A stretch of 64,000 nucleotides of DNA from Hymenopellis radicata (GCA_015501595.1 JADNRX010000010.1:310001-374000), one strand, 5' to 3'; positions 1 to 12,750 are shown, counted from the first letter of the stretch. A program made the numbers and translations. Notes: a model not told the origin generated them from the letters alone.

Positions 1-1865
1 CGGCAGAACAAGCGCAAACCTAGAGTGGAGGCACCGAAGGAAAGAGCGGAAGGAGAGGAAAGAGAAGAACGACTTCCAAAGAGAATGTGCGCCATGCTCA
101 TAGGATTTTGTGGGTCCCCGTTTCGTGGTATGCAATAGTGCGTCTGTGCTCTTCATTCTCTCTCCTTTTTGACCGTTACTAGTCAGAAAGCACATCCCGA
201 CCATGCCAGCTACCCGACAGTGGAGGGAACTCTTTTCGATGCACTGTGCCGAGCAGGCGCCATCTCCAAAGACAACTCGGACGATCCACTCAAAGTAAAG
301 TCGCATTCTGCACGTCCCATCGTCTTTCCAACCGTCTCGTCAGGTCAACCTTTCGCGCGCTGCACGTACGGACAGTGGCGTTCATGCTGCTGGCAATACC
401 GTCTCCTTCAAAATGATCATGTCGGTTCCTGGGCAGGGAGACATGCTAACCCGTATCAACGAGGAATTACCACCGGAAATACGCGTCTGGGACTTTGTAT
501 GTCAACTGTTGTTATGAATCGCGCTACTCAGTTAATTCAGAGGTTTTCAGGTCAGGGTGAAGAACTCGTTCAATGCACGCACGTATGTCGCGATTCCTTG
601 GATTGCCTGCTTCAGATCGTACTCATCCCTGTGCCTAGCATGTGCGATAGTCGTCGATACACATACTTCTTTCCATCGTATCTTCTGATACCTCCAAAAC
701 CGGGCAGCGGCTTCGTTCGCGCCATGGAGCGCTACTTAGGAAAGCCCTCCGAGGCGCCTGTAGACTCGTTCTGGTCCAGCGTCGACCTTGAACACCTTGG
801 CGCAGAAGAAGAGACGAAGCGCAAAAGAGCGTGGAGAGTGCCACCTGAGCTCATAGCCAGGCTACAGACAATTACGCCACAATACGAAGGGACGCACAAC
901 TTCCATAATTTCACTATCACCAACACCCCTAACGCTTCGAGCAATAAAAGATATATGAAGAAAATAGAGGTTCGTTCTATATCCTTCAGATGTGCCAACG
1001 TTAAAATTATTTATTAGATCCTCGATCCACAAGTGCACGACGGGACGGAATGGATACCTGTCCATTTCCACGGTCAAAGTTTCATGTTACATCAAGTCAG
1101 TCTTATTACACTCAAAAGATGGTTAAGTCGCTGAATTTCTCTAGATAGTTGGTCCTTCGTCGTAGCCAGCAAGTCAATATTGACCATCTGTCCAGCGTAA
1201 AATGATGTTCGCTCTGATCATGATTTGTCGAACGAACACTCCTCCTCATGTTATCACTGAAGTACCCGTTTTTACTTCAAGTCTTTACTCATATCTCACC
1301 CCTATCCAGCTTTACCGTTTGCCCTTGGTGGCCGTACCAAAAGTCCCGGCTCTAGGTCTCCTTCTGGAGGCACCGGTCTACGGAGAGTACAATAAGAATG
1401 TTATCGCCGCTAACGAGAAGCTTGGTACAGACAGTCTCGATTATCGGCCCCCAATCGATTTCGAGAAGCTGACTGACAAGATGGAAGACTTTAAGCAAAA
1501 GTTTATCTACAGCAGTATGCGGGGGATCGAAACCCGTACCGGCTTGTATGTTCTCCTACTGTCAGTCAGTCTGAGATTCGAGGCTGACCTTTCATTGGAG
1601 GTTTGACGCGTGGATTCAAATGGTTGACAACTACGACGGTGACGACTTGCTCTACCTTAACCCGGAAGGGACGATACCGGAAGCGGCCATCATCAACGGG
1701 CAAAAACGACCAAAACGATTCAAAGAGAACAGGGTCTTTGACAAGACGGCCTTCGTTAACAACGATGCTGAGAAAGCCACGGAGGTAATTGAAGTGATGG
1801 AAGACGACGACGAAGAGGAAGAAGTTGCTCTCAGTAAGAAGGAGGCAGCCGAGATGGAGGGTTAG
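1..1865 (+). CDS. PUS1: tRNA pseudouridine synthase 1 (TruA family), 5' end cut by window
   Basis: Converts uridines to pseudouridine in tRNAs (and some snRNA/mRNA sites) in the nucleus. The frame is open from base 1, so the N-terminus lies outside the window. Spliced exons give the family hallmarks in order: a basic lead-in, the IGFCGSPFRGMQ-type first motif, then ARTDSGVHAAGNT, which carries the catalytic Asp. Next come NSFNART, SRRYTYFFPSYLL and YEGTHNFHNFT, ending in an acidic tail rich in D and E. Introns with GT-AG ends are visible at about 139-181, 295-343 and 1546-1600, plus several between 500 and 1320. One splice near 1097-1195 is uncertain because the usual isoleucine before RKM is not obvious. 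Stop TAG is at 1863-1865. The identification is firm. Confidence 0.93.
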
Positions 1866-1905
1866 CATGTTGCCAAGAACATGTGGAAAAGTATCTGTGA
1901 TGCCA

Positions 1906-3359
1906 CTACACATCTAGAACATCTAATGGGATCCTAGTCATCCAGATATTTTCTTTCGCTTCACTGTAGACCACAAGCAATTCCTTGTCTGTTACGGTGG
2001 CGTGCGGGTACGAAAATCCAACACGTTTAATACCTCTATAGTGTGTATTAGTCAAGTAAAAACGAGTCATCATTCCAAATCGCGTACCGTGTATCGGGGA
2101 TGATATTACTGGAACCATTGGTCCTTATTACGCGCGACCAGTCAAAGTGCACACCATCCCGCGCCACAGAAACGACGAGTGGTTGTCGGAAGCGCGTATC
2201 GGGGTAGTATTGAGGGTTATGAATGAGGTACGTGCCTTTTCCGTTAGGTAAGGCTCCGTAGAACGACTTTGTGTTGCTATCTGGTATATTCGTTGAATAG
2301 ATGGAATTCCGTTCTGGCGTGACGACAAGAGGGAACCAGTCCTCCCCTGTAGCGGAGAACTCTACCCAGTTCACCTACATCGAGAGATAAGACACCGAAT
2401 AGCACTCATTTGGATGGGGACTAACCAATGAGTTGTTGGAGCCACGAACGTCGCGCCAGAAACGTTGCCAGTATCCCGAGGTTGGGTGCCCGTGCCAGAC
2501 AGCATGAGTAACCTCTTGAAGCGTCGTTACACCGTCAGACGCGTAAAAATTCTGAGCATTTATGAGCTTGTCGTTGGAAAAGGGTAAGATGTCGGGTCTC
2601 GTGAGGAGCTTGTTGAGACCATCGCGAAGATGAGGCTGGCATAAACGCATCGGAAGGTGGGTCTCGGAATAGAGATGTTCGACGGTGAACTTATTCTGCG
2701 TCAACCAACATCCCGTCGATTTAGGCCCCGAAAGTGGAATGACCATGCGACCAGAGCCAGTGGTATATTTGCCACTGCCGTAGCAAACGATGTCGGCGAA
2801 TTCCACTATGGAATAGATAACCGATTGAAACTTCACGAAGCCATTAGGTTGACTGGCGCGTTGAACAATCTACACGATATAAGTCCATGATGTACACCTT
2901 GAATAACACTGGGATGCACACCATGTTGTTGCACCAATATGTATAATTGGCTTCCGAGGTTTGATTAGGTAGTAAGGCGCTCCCAACGACGACGCGCGGC
3001 CTGTCAAAGGACCAGTCGGCAGTTCCACGATGTTTACTACCTTTGACAACCCACGACTGTTGACCGTTCTGGTCTTCGTCAATCAAACCGGAGCTCCATG
3101 CCACCCAGATGTCTCCATCGAAATACTCGATGGCGGCGTGATGAGAGTATGTTCTTCCAGTAAGCGACGCGTTGTGGATCAACACATGCGTCACATCCTC
3201 CAGAACGGGGATCCCTGCATAAAGAGTATCAGAAGCATTGAGCTCGCCGAATCTCCAGAGCGTCTTTGGATCTGGAAAAGCAGCGAGAACATAGGTCACG
3301 GAGAAGAAGACGTATACAAAGAGGGCGAACATCATGTAGCATTTCCGAGATGAAGTCAT
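1906..3359 (-). CDS. secreted sialidase-superfamily (BNR/Asp-box beta-propeller) protein
   Basis: Spliced as 3359-2898, 2830-2426, 2374-2088 and 2035-1906, giving 427 residues without a stop. The first 27 or so residues are a signal peptide (hydrophobic FALFVYVFFSVTYVLA, then a polar mature start). The mature part has Asp-box-like turns (SATGEDW, VARDGVHFDW), and a last exon with GFSYPHATVTDKELLVVYSE, the end motif of sialidase-like propellers. Several NxS/T sites fit secretion. The substrate is unknown: the fold is shared by sialidases and other glycan hydrolases, so I would not call it a sialidase on sequence alone. The second intron (2375-2425) is needed to avoid an in-frame stop and restores NNSL-VNWVEF. 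Confidence 0.75.
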
Positions 3360-3816
3360 TATATAGCAGCGCTCACATGAGCTAGGTTCGAATGTCCTAT
3401 GCTCAACTTACAGGAAAGAACAGTGAAACCGGGCCGTCCTAGTGCGCCTGACGCAGGTCGAAGGCGCGCTCGTGAATGGAAAGCGGGGCATCTTCGGGGA
3501 TGCGCTACTCGCCTCCGAATCATGTTCAAGAGGACCTTGATGCCCAGTCGACGCATATGAAATTTGGCCATATTTCTGTCCTCGAGTAATGTCCTGGCGT
3601 CGTTCGGGTAGTGAGCGTTGAACTATTCGTGGTCACAGCTGCCATTGAGGAGGACGCGAAAAAACGGCGAATCAACCACAGAGCTCAGGTTGCAGAGGAC
3701 GATTGCGGAACCGGATGAGAGGAGGTAGAAAGCGCAGGAAACTTCCCTACAATGATATAGTATGTAACGATAATGAATACAGCGGTAGACGCGAGGAAAC
3801 AAAATTACAACATGGG
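3360..3816. other. intergenic, promoter of the sialidase-like gene
   Basis: This stretch lies between the start of the sialidase-fold gene and the stop of RPB4, both on the minus strand. It contains short minus-strand open frames (for example around 3359-3571), none with recognisable homology or codon pattern. It should hold the RPB4 3' UTR and the sialidase-like gene promoter. No TATA box or repeat stood out. Confidence 0.5.
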
Positions 3817-4414
3817 CTATGACTGGAACTTGCGCATGGTCTGTATCTCGTCCAAGAGGGCTTGGAGTCGATCGTCATCGATTTTCACGAGACTGAATCC
3901 CGATGAGAAGATACTGGACACGCCAAGCTTGGCGCTCACCTCGGGACGATGCTTTTCGCTTCCTCTGCAGTTGCAGGACACAAATTGGCTATCTGTGCAG
4001 TCTCGAACTGTGTGAGAGCGGCTCTCGACGGAGGGTTCTACATAGAAAGTGTTATATGGCGTCTGCATGGGCTTTAAGTGACGCACTCTCGCACAGCACT
4101 CGCCGAGTCGGTCGTGTTGAATTTTGCAAATGTCTTTACATAGTCCAGAGTCTTGTTGTATACACTGAAACAAAATAAGACTTGACCAGCAGCTGAAGCG
4201 TAAGACGCACGGGGTATCAGGCGGCTCTTTGTCCCTGTTCTCCAACAGATATTTGACTTCGGAGATGAGCAAACAACCGGCGTTGTTGAACTCTGCGACG
4301 GTCGGCGGATAAGACAGGTGTTTAGTCACGTGTAGGAGTATACCAACCAGCCCCCAGCTTCAGCGCAGACGCATCTTCTTCCTCTGTAAGGTTACGTCGT
4401 GCCCTCGACGACAT
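3817..4414 (-). CDS. RPB4: DNA-directed RNA polymerase II subunit RPB4
   Basis: Five exons (4414-4348, 4292-4211, 4164-4087, 4023-3940, 3892-3817) give 128 residues, slightly shorter than human POLR2D (142). Order of motifs: EFNNAGCLLISEVKYLLENR (N-terminal helix that packs on RPB7), YNKTLDYVKTFAKFN, LTQFETAQIANLCPATAEEA, and the C-terminal DDRLQALLDEIQTMRKFQS typical of the family. RPB4 forms the stalk of Pol II with RPB7 and acts in initiation and mRNA fate. The start ATG at 4412-4414 opens MSSRARRNLTEEEDAS, which replaces a non-ATG open frame. Its promoter is shared head-to-head with the beta-glucosidase gene 236 bp away. Confidence 0.93.
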
Positions 4415-4650
4415 TGGCAGACAAGAAAGAGGCTGTCCAAATGTGGGTATCTGATATTATGTCAGCTTTCGGCTTTGTCCGGAAAGATCGCGCCGGTTCT
4501 TCCGCCATATATCCGTACCGCTGGCCGACTTTCCGATGTCGCGCGCATCCACAGTTGTGGATAATCCTCGGAAAATAAACTTAACCATCTGGTTCATCTC
4601 TCTTTAATGAAGAGGCTCATTCCCCGGCCTCCTGACTCCCCACCTTCACG

Positions 4651-7600
4651 ATGGCCCCATCTGATTTTGCAAACGCTAATATTGACGACGTTGTCGAGCA
4701 ACTCACCACCGATGAAGCTATTCTCTTGACCGCTGGAGTGGGATTCTGGTATACTCACCAAGTAGATCGCTTGGGCATTCCCGCAATCAAAGTAGTTGAC
4801 ATTGGTCTCCTTTGGAACGCTTGCTAACGTTCTGCCAAGGTCTCTGATGGCCCCAACGGTGTTCGTGGCGGCCATTTCTTCATGGGCACGCCAGCCAAAT
4901 GTCTTCCTGTAGGTCGTTCAGCCCGTTTGCATTGCATGTTCTCAAGCCAGCCTAGTGCTCCACTGCGATGGGCGCCACGTGGGACACAGATCTCATCGAA
5001 CGCGTCGGTCTGAAGCTCTTGGCTGAAGAGGCTTCGCTCCGCGCCGCCAGTGTTATTCTTGGCCCGACGTGTAACATCCAGCGCGTAAGTTTCGATCGTG
5101 CACGATGCCTCTAACTTTATTACTCAATCTATTCATAGAACCCTCTAGGTGGAAGAGTTCGTGGGTTGCCATCATACTCAGTGCAAATTATACTTACCAT
5201 TCCTCGTTTGTAGAGTTTTGAGAGCTTTGCCGAGGATCCTCACTTGTCTGGAATGGTTGCTTCCGCGTATGTCAAGGGTATCCAATCCGGTGGCATCGGG
5301 ACCACCATTAAACACTTCGTTTGCAACGACAAGGAGAATGACCGCATGGGTTCTGATAGTGTCGTCAGCGCTCGAGCCCTCAGAGAGATATATCTCATGC
5401 CTTTCATGCTAACGGAAAAGTACGCAAAGCCTTGGTCGTATATGACCGCGTATGTTGCTTCCTGCGCCCACTCGTGACAGTATACTGATACATTTCAGAT
5501 ACAATCGCGTGAATGGTACCCATGCGTCCGAAAATCCGCTTTTGCTGAAGAAAATCCTTCGCGAAGAATGGGGATTCAAAGGAATGGTCATGAGTGACTG
5601 GTGGGCTTTCCCCCTGTATCATATCAGGTTCTCATCTCTCTCCATTTAGGTTTGGGATTTATAGCATCGACTTGTCCATCAATGCAGGGCTTGACTTGGA
5701 GATGCCCGGTGTACTCAAATGGCGCACATTAGACCTCATGAATAGGTCTATCACGTCTCGGAAGCTCACAGTAAGAACAATCAAGGAGCGTGCCCGGAAT
5801 GTGTTACAGCTTGTGCAACGATGTGCGAAAGAGTGCCCAGAGGTGCTAGATAACGGTGACGTCGAGCGTACCGTAGACACCGACGTGACAAGGGCTCTGA
5901 TGAGACAAGTCGCCGCTGAGTCCATCGTCCTTTTGAAGAACGACGGCATTCTTCCTCTGAAGGCTGGTGCCCTGAAGAAAGTTGCTATCGTCGGTGGCAA
6001 CGCCAAAGCCATTGTGCTTTCTGGCGGCGGGTCGGCGGCGCTCAAGCCTTCCTACTTTGTAACACCCTATGACGGGATCGTAGGTGCCCTTGGCGATGTC
6101 GATATCACTTATTGCGAAGGCGCGCGAACGTTCAGGTCGATGCCCACACTTGACTACGAGCTGGTAACAGAGGATGGGAAACCGGGTTGGACCGCATCGT
6201 GGTATTGCCATCAAGACGACGAGAGCATGACACCTGCTGTCGAACCCACAAAAACCCAACTAGTCGACGAGACGCGAATCTTTGTGAGCGTGTCTGCGCC
6301 TGAAGGGATGACGCGGAGATGGACGATGAAGCTGCGTGGATTCCTCAAGCCCCGCGAGTCTGACGGCAACTTCGAATTCGGACTAGAGGTCGCTGGACGG
6401 GCTAAACTATACGTGGACGGGAATCTGGTTATTGACAACTGGAAACAGCAGACTCGCGGGGAGTCATTCTTTGGCATGGGCACAGTGGAGGAGAGAGGCG
6501 TCTATCCAGTCAAAGCGAACACCAAACATGAGGTTTACCTCGAGTTCTGCAACGTTCGTGGTCCCGCAACTACTGACCCGGATGAGATGGTTTTGGATAG
6601 GTACGTGATGCTCGTTGACTTCGTCGTGTGTATTCTATATCTCACTCTCAAAATCAGTATGGCTGGCGTGCGTTTGGGCGGCGCTGTGGTGGAAGACCCG
6701 GATGCCCTCATCAACAAAGCCGTCACTATCGCCAAGGAGGCCGACGTGGTCATTGCGGTAGTTGGTATCAATGCCGACTGGGAAAGTGAAGGATACGATC
6801 GCACGACTTTGGGTCTTCCTGGACGCTCAGATGAACTCATCCGCAAAGTCGCAGCCGTGAATCCAAAGACCGTAGTCGTTACCCAAGCTGTAAGGATTTG
6901 GCGCTTTCCAGGGTACGCAACGGACATTGACGCTTATTTCAGGGATCAGCAATCACTCTCCCTTGGGCAGACGAGGTCTCTGCGATCGTTCATGGTTGGT
7001 ATCTGGGCAACAACACTGGGGACGCACTGGCAGACGTGCTCTTCGGGAGGCATAATCCCTCTGGGAAGTTGTCCCTCACTTTCCCCAAGGTCGAAGAGGA
7101 TCTCCCGTCGTTTGGGCATTTCCATTCAGAAAACGGAAAGGTGCGCCACGCTCTTCGTAGGAAGTTGAAAGCATCTCATGCACTACCCCAAGGTTCGATA
7201 CGCCGAGGATCTTTACGTCGGATACAAACATTACTTGCACCGCAAGATCAAGCCCGCTTTTGCATTCGGGTGAGCGCCAGTAAACTCTACAAATGATATA
7301 TTCTAACTCGCTGTTAGGCACGGTCTCTCGTACACAACCTTCTCACTATCGGACTTCTCCGTCTCTAAACCTACATTCTCGGAGAAGGACATCAGCTTCA
7401 CAGTCTCAGTCAACGTGACCAACACAGGTTTAGTTGGAGGAAGCCAAGTCCTGCAGGTCTACGTCTCCCTTCCAAAGACGAGCGAGCTCACTCACCCCCC
7501 TTTGCAACTGAGAGGCTTCGCCAAGGTTCGAAATCTTGAGCCTAGACAGACCCAGCAAGTGAGCATTAGGTTCGATAAATATTCAACCTCATACTGGCAT

Positions 7601-7726
7601 GACAAGCTTGACTGCTGGGTCGTCGAGAAGGGCGAATACGGTATCTATGTTGGAACAAGCAGTGACGACTTGCCACTGAACGCTCCACTTGTTGTGGACA
7701 AGTCTTTCGAATGGAACGGACTGTAG
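4651..7726 (+). CDS. GH3 beta-glucosidase with PA14 insert, no signal peptide
   Basis: Hydrolyses terminal beta-glucosides such as cellobiose; this clade is usually cytoplasmic, and no signal peptide follows the ATG at 4651. Spliced exons give the GH3 order: [24 protein letters not shown], the substrate loop [10 protein letters not shown], then [10 protein letters not shown] with the nucleophile Asp near 5605. A PA14 carbohydrate-binding insert follows at about 6270-6560 ([15 protein letters not shown]). The GH3 C-terminal domain comes next ([25 protein letters not shown] motif near 7320), then a fibronectin-III tail ending at 7726. An intron at 5613-5649 joins SDW to FGIYS. The length of roughly 850 residues is normal. 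It probably feeds glucose from imported disaccharides. Confidence 0.92.
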
Positions 7727-7817
7727 TACTCAGGTAGATTGTAAATTCCAACCATCATTAAAATTCAAAACGATACATATTGAAAGCAGATAACAGATTA
7801 CAAGTAAAACACTATTC

Positions 7818-9216
7818 TTAATGCACTACGTCTGGGTCAGAGACTGGCTCGTCACCGCCGCTTGCATTGTCATTATGATCGTCATTGTCGTCGTCGTCGT
7901 CGTCGTCTTCATCCTCCTCCTCCTCTTCGTCACTCTCCTCTTCATTCTCACTTTCGATGAAAGTCAGTGATATAAACTCATCTCCAAGCTGACCAGCAGC
8001 TGGAGCTGACTCGGAGGCCATAGGTGTGGAACCAGTCGTATCACTGAAGATGGCGGGCTCCGTCGTACTTGCTGCAGGTTTCCTATTGCGATTAGCCCGG
8101 ATGACATGCGGAAGTTTGCACCCTTTCGTGGAACAAGTACCCTTTTCCGCAAAGTCGGGGCATTCGCGAACGTGCTGATGATCGCAATCCAGTCCTTTTG
8201 CACAATAGCCCAAGACTGCAAAATCGCGGCAAACACCATTCCGGGCACCCACATTGACATGCGGAAAAGGACATTGAACGCGAGTACAGCGACCTTTGTT
8301 GAGAAAGTGCATGCAGAGAGGCGTTCGTTGAGGCGTCGGGTCGTGGGACAATTCACAAGACTCAGCAGTTTTGGAACAGTTGCCTTGTAGAAAGTTCCAG
8401 CAAATAGCCACCTTGTCGCCATCGTGTTGGTAGCGGCAAGTAAGACCTCGACTACAGACACCTATAGATGGTTGTAAACATGAACCGAGGACAAGGAGCC
8501 TCTAACATCAAGATAAGACGGATTGATGGCGCACCAGTCGTAGAAAATTTAGAACACGGTTTGTCGGAATACTTGATGCGCTTTGACTGTTTGCGCCTGT
8601 AAACGATCGTTAGAGTTCGTTGACGACATGATGAAGACACAAACTGATAAGGCCTGCGATTGTTTGTTAGGGTCATGTTGCGATTGACAGGGCCACCTCT
8701 TCGACCGCGTGAGGACGTAGGTTTGTAGACACGATGCGACGGAACCATGTGACCTGCTTTGCGGGAGAATTGTGGCGGGGAAGGGCGAGAGGCAGAGGAA
8801 GACGGAGGCTTGGCGGAAGAGACTGGTTTAGGTACTGCAAAAACAGGTTGATCGTTGTTCCAAAAGAAAAAAGGTGAGATAGCTTACAATCTTTGCGAAC
8901 AAGAGAACGCCCAGATGACTCGAAAGCAACGCCATTTAAAACGACTTCCTTCATCTGTTGCGAGGACGAAGCAGACGGTCTGGGCGGCGGTGCTGCTGGG
9001 GCTGCGGGTCGGACATAGGTATTCCTGGGCTTGTAGTTAGGGTTGTAGTAGTTGTTCTTGCGGGCCGAGAATTGATAATCTTGAGTTTGCGTTTTTCCTG
9101 CCTTGACGAGGTTGATGTTTGCTGGTCAGAAAATTAGCCATGAAAATGGGGGGAATAGGCATGTACGTACCGGTAAGTCGAGCAATCTCCTCCTTGATTT
9201 GCGCTTCGGAGGACAT
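7818..9216 (-). CDS. five CCCH zinc-finger protein, ZC3H3/Red5 type
   Basis: Start ATG at 9214-9216 (MSSEAQIKEEIARL), stop at 7818-7820. The N-terminal half is low-complexity and basic (NYYNPNYKPRNTYVRPA). It is followed by five tandem C-x7/8-C-x4/5-C-x3-H fingers, for example ICWNFLQGNCSKTAESCELSH, PLCMHFLNKGRCTRVQCPFPH and VCRDFAVLGYCAKGLDCDHQH. The first finger is rebuilt across an intron. The C-terminus is a run of Asp/Glu encoded by a GAC/GAG microsatellite at about 7870-7935. Spacing and number of fingers match human ZC3H3 and fission yeast Red5. Those proteins act in nuclear mRNA 3'-end processing, export and RNA surveillance, so a similar role is inferred. Confidence 0.82.
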
Positions 9217-9486
9217 GGTGGTATGTAAACAAGAGAGATTGTGTTTGGTACTGTTGATCCAGAATAAGTAATGTGCGCCACGTGGGAAGTGTACCAGTGA
9301 CTTTGGATATTTGAGCCTTGTTCCTTTTCTGGAGGGCTTGAACTTGTATGATTGGACCTTCTCTGCTAAAAAGATCTAGTCCCTTACCAATGGCGCACTG
9401 GGTGATTCAATGCGCAGTGCCCGATTTAGACTGAATTCGATCGCAACAATTCGGCGCCGAGTAAAAGCTCAGTGTTCTCTCTCTTC

Positions 9487-10532
9487 ATGTCCCCCACGAC
9501 GGTCACCTGTATTGGCCTGAGTTGTAAACTATTCCTCAACTCTGGACTTGCATCTGTCACTGTCAACGGGCTTCCGACTCTGATAGACGCTTTGAACAGC
9601 GACAAAAGAAATAATGGGCAAGGTGTTGTTACTGGTAAGCTTTTTTTGCCCTCGAGGAAGCGGCTGTTCATCTACTCTTAGTTGGTAACCATATCTCAAC
9701 GTGACTTGCCTTGCCTACTCCGCGTGTTTCTTCTCTGAGTCTGGCGTTTTTCTAGGCTCGATGATCCAGTCACTTGGGGTATCCTTCCGGCTCGAACTTA
9801 TCTCTCATCGCGTATGACCCGTTGGACGCTCGGCGCGTCGGAAGTGATGTTCACTAATCCGTGAGCTTTTGCATCCGTCTTGCTACATACACTTCATGCA
9901 TTACTCTGCATAGCACAGAGTCATGTCCTATTTCTTCCGGCAGGGTCAGGTTCTAGAAACGTTTCGCGGGATGGGCATATTTCAGCGCTCAGTCGACGCT
10001 GCGATAGACTTGCTCAATCAAGGAGAATGGGTACGTGTTACGCGTGGTGAATTCAAACGTTCTGAACAGACCCATAGATCCACCTCTATGGCGAAGGCAA
10101 AATCAACCAACCAGCTACTTATAAAACCGACGAGAGCGGCAAGGGATACTTACCCAGGTTCAAGTGGGGCGTGTAAGTTGCTCATTATCTTGCCATGCGC
10201 ATCCTCATTCGTTCCGCAGTGGCAGAATCATAAGTTCCCCAACCACCATCCCCACTGTAATACCAATGTGGCTAACTGGGTTCGATACCCTTATGCCAGA
10301 AGGCCGCCCGTTCCCTTACAACTTCCTTCCTCGTGTTGGCGCACGAATGAGTGTCACGTTCGGAACGCCAATTCCTGGCAGTGAAATCAGCAAGGTCATT
10401 GAAAGTGTTCGTGCCAGCTCCGGTGCGGATTTAGATATGCGTATCAGAACAGAGGTCACATCGATGGTCCACCGCGCCGTGGAGAGATTAGGTAGGACTG
10501 TTTCGGGCAACTCACTGGGAAAAGACTTATGA
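9487..10532 (+). CDS. TAZ1: tafazzin, phospholipid-lysophospholipid transacylase
   Basis: Remodels cardiolipin acyl chains in mitochondria. Exons read: SVTVNGLPTLIDAL, then NHISTLDDP with the acyltransferase HX4D box (about 9690-9765). Then TRWTLGASEVMFTNP, YFFRQGQVLETFRGMGIFQ, HLYGEGKINQPATY and GRIISSPTTIPTVIPMWLTG. The chosen ATG at 9487 precedes TVTCIGLSCKLFLNSG, the N-terminal membrane-anchoring stretch; no earlier in-frame ATG follows the upstream stop. At least five short introns are needed. Stop TGA is at 10530-10532. The promoter region of about 270 bp is shared with the CCCH-finger gene. The gene is convergent with NAD(P)HX dehydratase. Confidence 0.9.
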
Positions 10533-10602
10533 CCATCGCTGCTTACTGTACATATTATATTATATGTATTTGTTACTTAGATGCTTTCCTCATCGAATTG
10601 TG

Positions 10603-11899
10603 TTACAGTTTTCCCTTGTCCTGACCTTGCGCATCTTCCCCGAACACCTCTGCGAAGGACTTGCCAATTTCAGGGATCATGTCTTCCGTAACAACGCCAC
10701 GTCCCTCCTTATAAAAAGCCCTGCGACTCGCTGTACGCGTCACCATACTTCCGCCAATTGCAGCGAGCAACGGCATTCGGGAAGCTGGTATTTTACCTTC
10801 CCTGATGAGACTATGAGAATGAAATCGGAAGGAAAAGTACAAAACCCGAACCCAAAGGCGCCGTCTTCGTAACATTTCCCCCAGGCCAGCATTGTCCCGA
10901 CACATCCGCTAAGAATATCTCCTTGACCGCCACACCGTTTCAGGCCACCCTCGATATCAACCTCGACAGTTTCTTTAGCGTTTTCTTTCGAACCGTCCTC
11001 ATCTTTGAGCTTGCTTGCCGCAAGATCAGCATTTTCTCCGGTAGTATCCACAGATATGATATCAGAAGCGCCCTTCTGTAAAACTGTAACGCCTCCAAGT
11101 TCTTTGGAGACTAAGCCTGCCAGTTCTCCCGGCGGCGCCTTTGGATCGATGCCAATCTGCTGGCTCAGTCGCTTGAATTCAACGACATTAGGCGTCACTA
11201 CTGCACGTCGGTACCCCTTGATGAGAGATATATCTTGTCCAACCAGGAATAAGGCGTCCGCGTCGAGGACCAGGAACATCCCTTGCTCGCGCGCAAGACC
11301 CATAGCCATCCTCGCGTAGTTCTGCATGTATTCTTCACGTCCTAGTCCAGGACCAATGACGAGGACATGCAGTCTTGATAACAGGGATGACAATTCCGAT
11401 TTGACTTCTAAAGTAGGTCTGCAACGCGCATGGGGTCAACTTGAATTGCACGTAGAATAAACAATGAAGCTCACGCGTCTGGCGACAGAATGGGATGTAC
11501 AATCAGATCCGGAGAATAAGACTTGATGGCTCCAGCAGCCGTTGGCGAACAAATGACATGAGAGAGATCAGCGCCCTAGTAAATGGGATGTCACCAAAAC
11601 GGCGGACCTCCGAGTGACCGTGTACGCACGAATCGCAAAGCCGAGATGGATGCAAAGAACGGGGCGCCAGTGTAGCTAAGTTAGATAGTCATTTAAGGCA
11701 TTCACCAACACAGATACAAGCAGAACGTACTCTAGAGCACCCCCGAGGACACCAACACGTCCTGTCCGAAAACGGTTTAGTATCATATGTTCGACATCGA
11801 AATGTAAGAGTATGTACCAGATTGGCCCTTGTGAAGGGTACCATTCAGTGGCGGAATGAGCTGTTTGAGCTGTTCTAACAGTCCTCGCGGAAGAGGCAT
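10603..11899 (-). CDS. ATP-dependent (S)-NAD(P)H-hydrate dehydratase
   Basis: Repairs damaged NAD(P)HX back to NAD(P)H using ATP; ribokinase-like (YjeF C-terminal/CARKD) fold. ATG at 11897-11899 opens [20 protein letters not shown], followed by [17 protein letters not shown]. Later motifs are [31 protein letters not shown] and [18 protein letters not shown] (nucleotide site), ending [18 protein letters not shown]. The length of about 350 residues is normal. Introns near 11700-11830, 11390-11500 and 10790-10870 are supported by motif continuity. The acidic Lys/Glu-rich insert before CGGQG is a fungal feature. Confidence 0.92.
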
Positions 11900-12750
11900 G
11901 ATGGTTGGGTTCAACTTGAATGATCGAAGGAAAGAGTAGGAGTGACGTCATCGATATCGTCGTTCCTTCTTTCCTTCGCCTCTCCTTGCAGCCAGTTTTC
12001 TCATCATGGAGCACCTACTCTCCCTTGTATCCTGGATATCCTCTAAGCACTCTTCGTTCTACCGAGCTCCAGCCTTGAGACAGGCTTTTCTCAGTCGCCA
12101 TGGTTTCCGTTCACCAAAGTGAATCAAGTTGCACAGACGCGTCCTTCTAGCGCAGCTACAATCGACCTGATTCAACCTTTTTCGCAAAGCATTGCAGCTT
12201 AGAAATTGACTTCTTCAAATCTTGACCTGGTTCGACTTCTTGGTACCTCTGTCTCAGCCTTGTCACATTCTCGCGTTGGTCAGTTCTGGGAAATGTTGAG
12301 GCTAGCGTCTCCGCCAGTTACTCATAGAACAAGGAAATATTCTATGTGTACGTCTCCCGCTGCACTGTATGTCATCTTGCAGTGTCGATGTCTGTGCTGA
12401 GTGGACTAATTGCGCCACACTTGTAACTGGCGCCCTCTACTTATCCGCCTGATGAGGGGAGTGTTTATTCTCATTCTATAGATATGACCAGACTTTATCC
12501 TGCCTAATCTTGGGAAATGGGCAGCGTTTCCCGTGACTTCCAGCGTCCACAATTCCAAAAACGAATATAGATTGCACTCGTCCACGTGATCGAATGTACG
12601 CTATTTGTCGCACAAAGAGCTGCCATTGTCCTTTGTTAACCACTACGATCTTCTCTTTTTTGCGCTCTTGCATTTGTTTCTTTGTTTCTTCTACTGACTT
12701 GATCTCTTCTTGCGCTCGCATTGTTTCTTGCTACTCACTGCTTTCCGTAG
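11900..12750. other. intergenic promoter region
   Basis: About 850 bp between two divergent genes. Only short frames without recognisable content are present. The pyrimidine-rich stretch at about 12640-12750 runs into a good 3' splice site (TTTCCGTAG at 12742-12750), so a first exon or 5' UTR intron of the downstream zinc-finger gene probably lies here. I could not fix its start codon. Confidence 0.5.

Noticed and set aside
2375..2395. A 21-nt GT-AG segment as a possible ultra-short intron
   Set aside because: A normal 51-nt intron with a better donor (GTTAGT) ends at the same acceptor and keeps frame.
10275..10295. GGGTTCGATACCC resembling a tRNA T-arm
   Set aside because: It lies inside the tafazzin coding exon (WLTGFDTLMP) and has no tRNA body around it.
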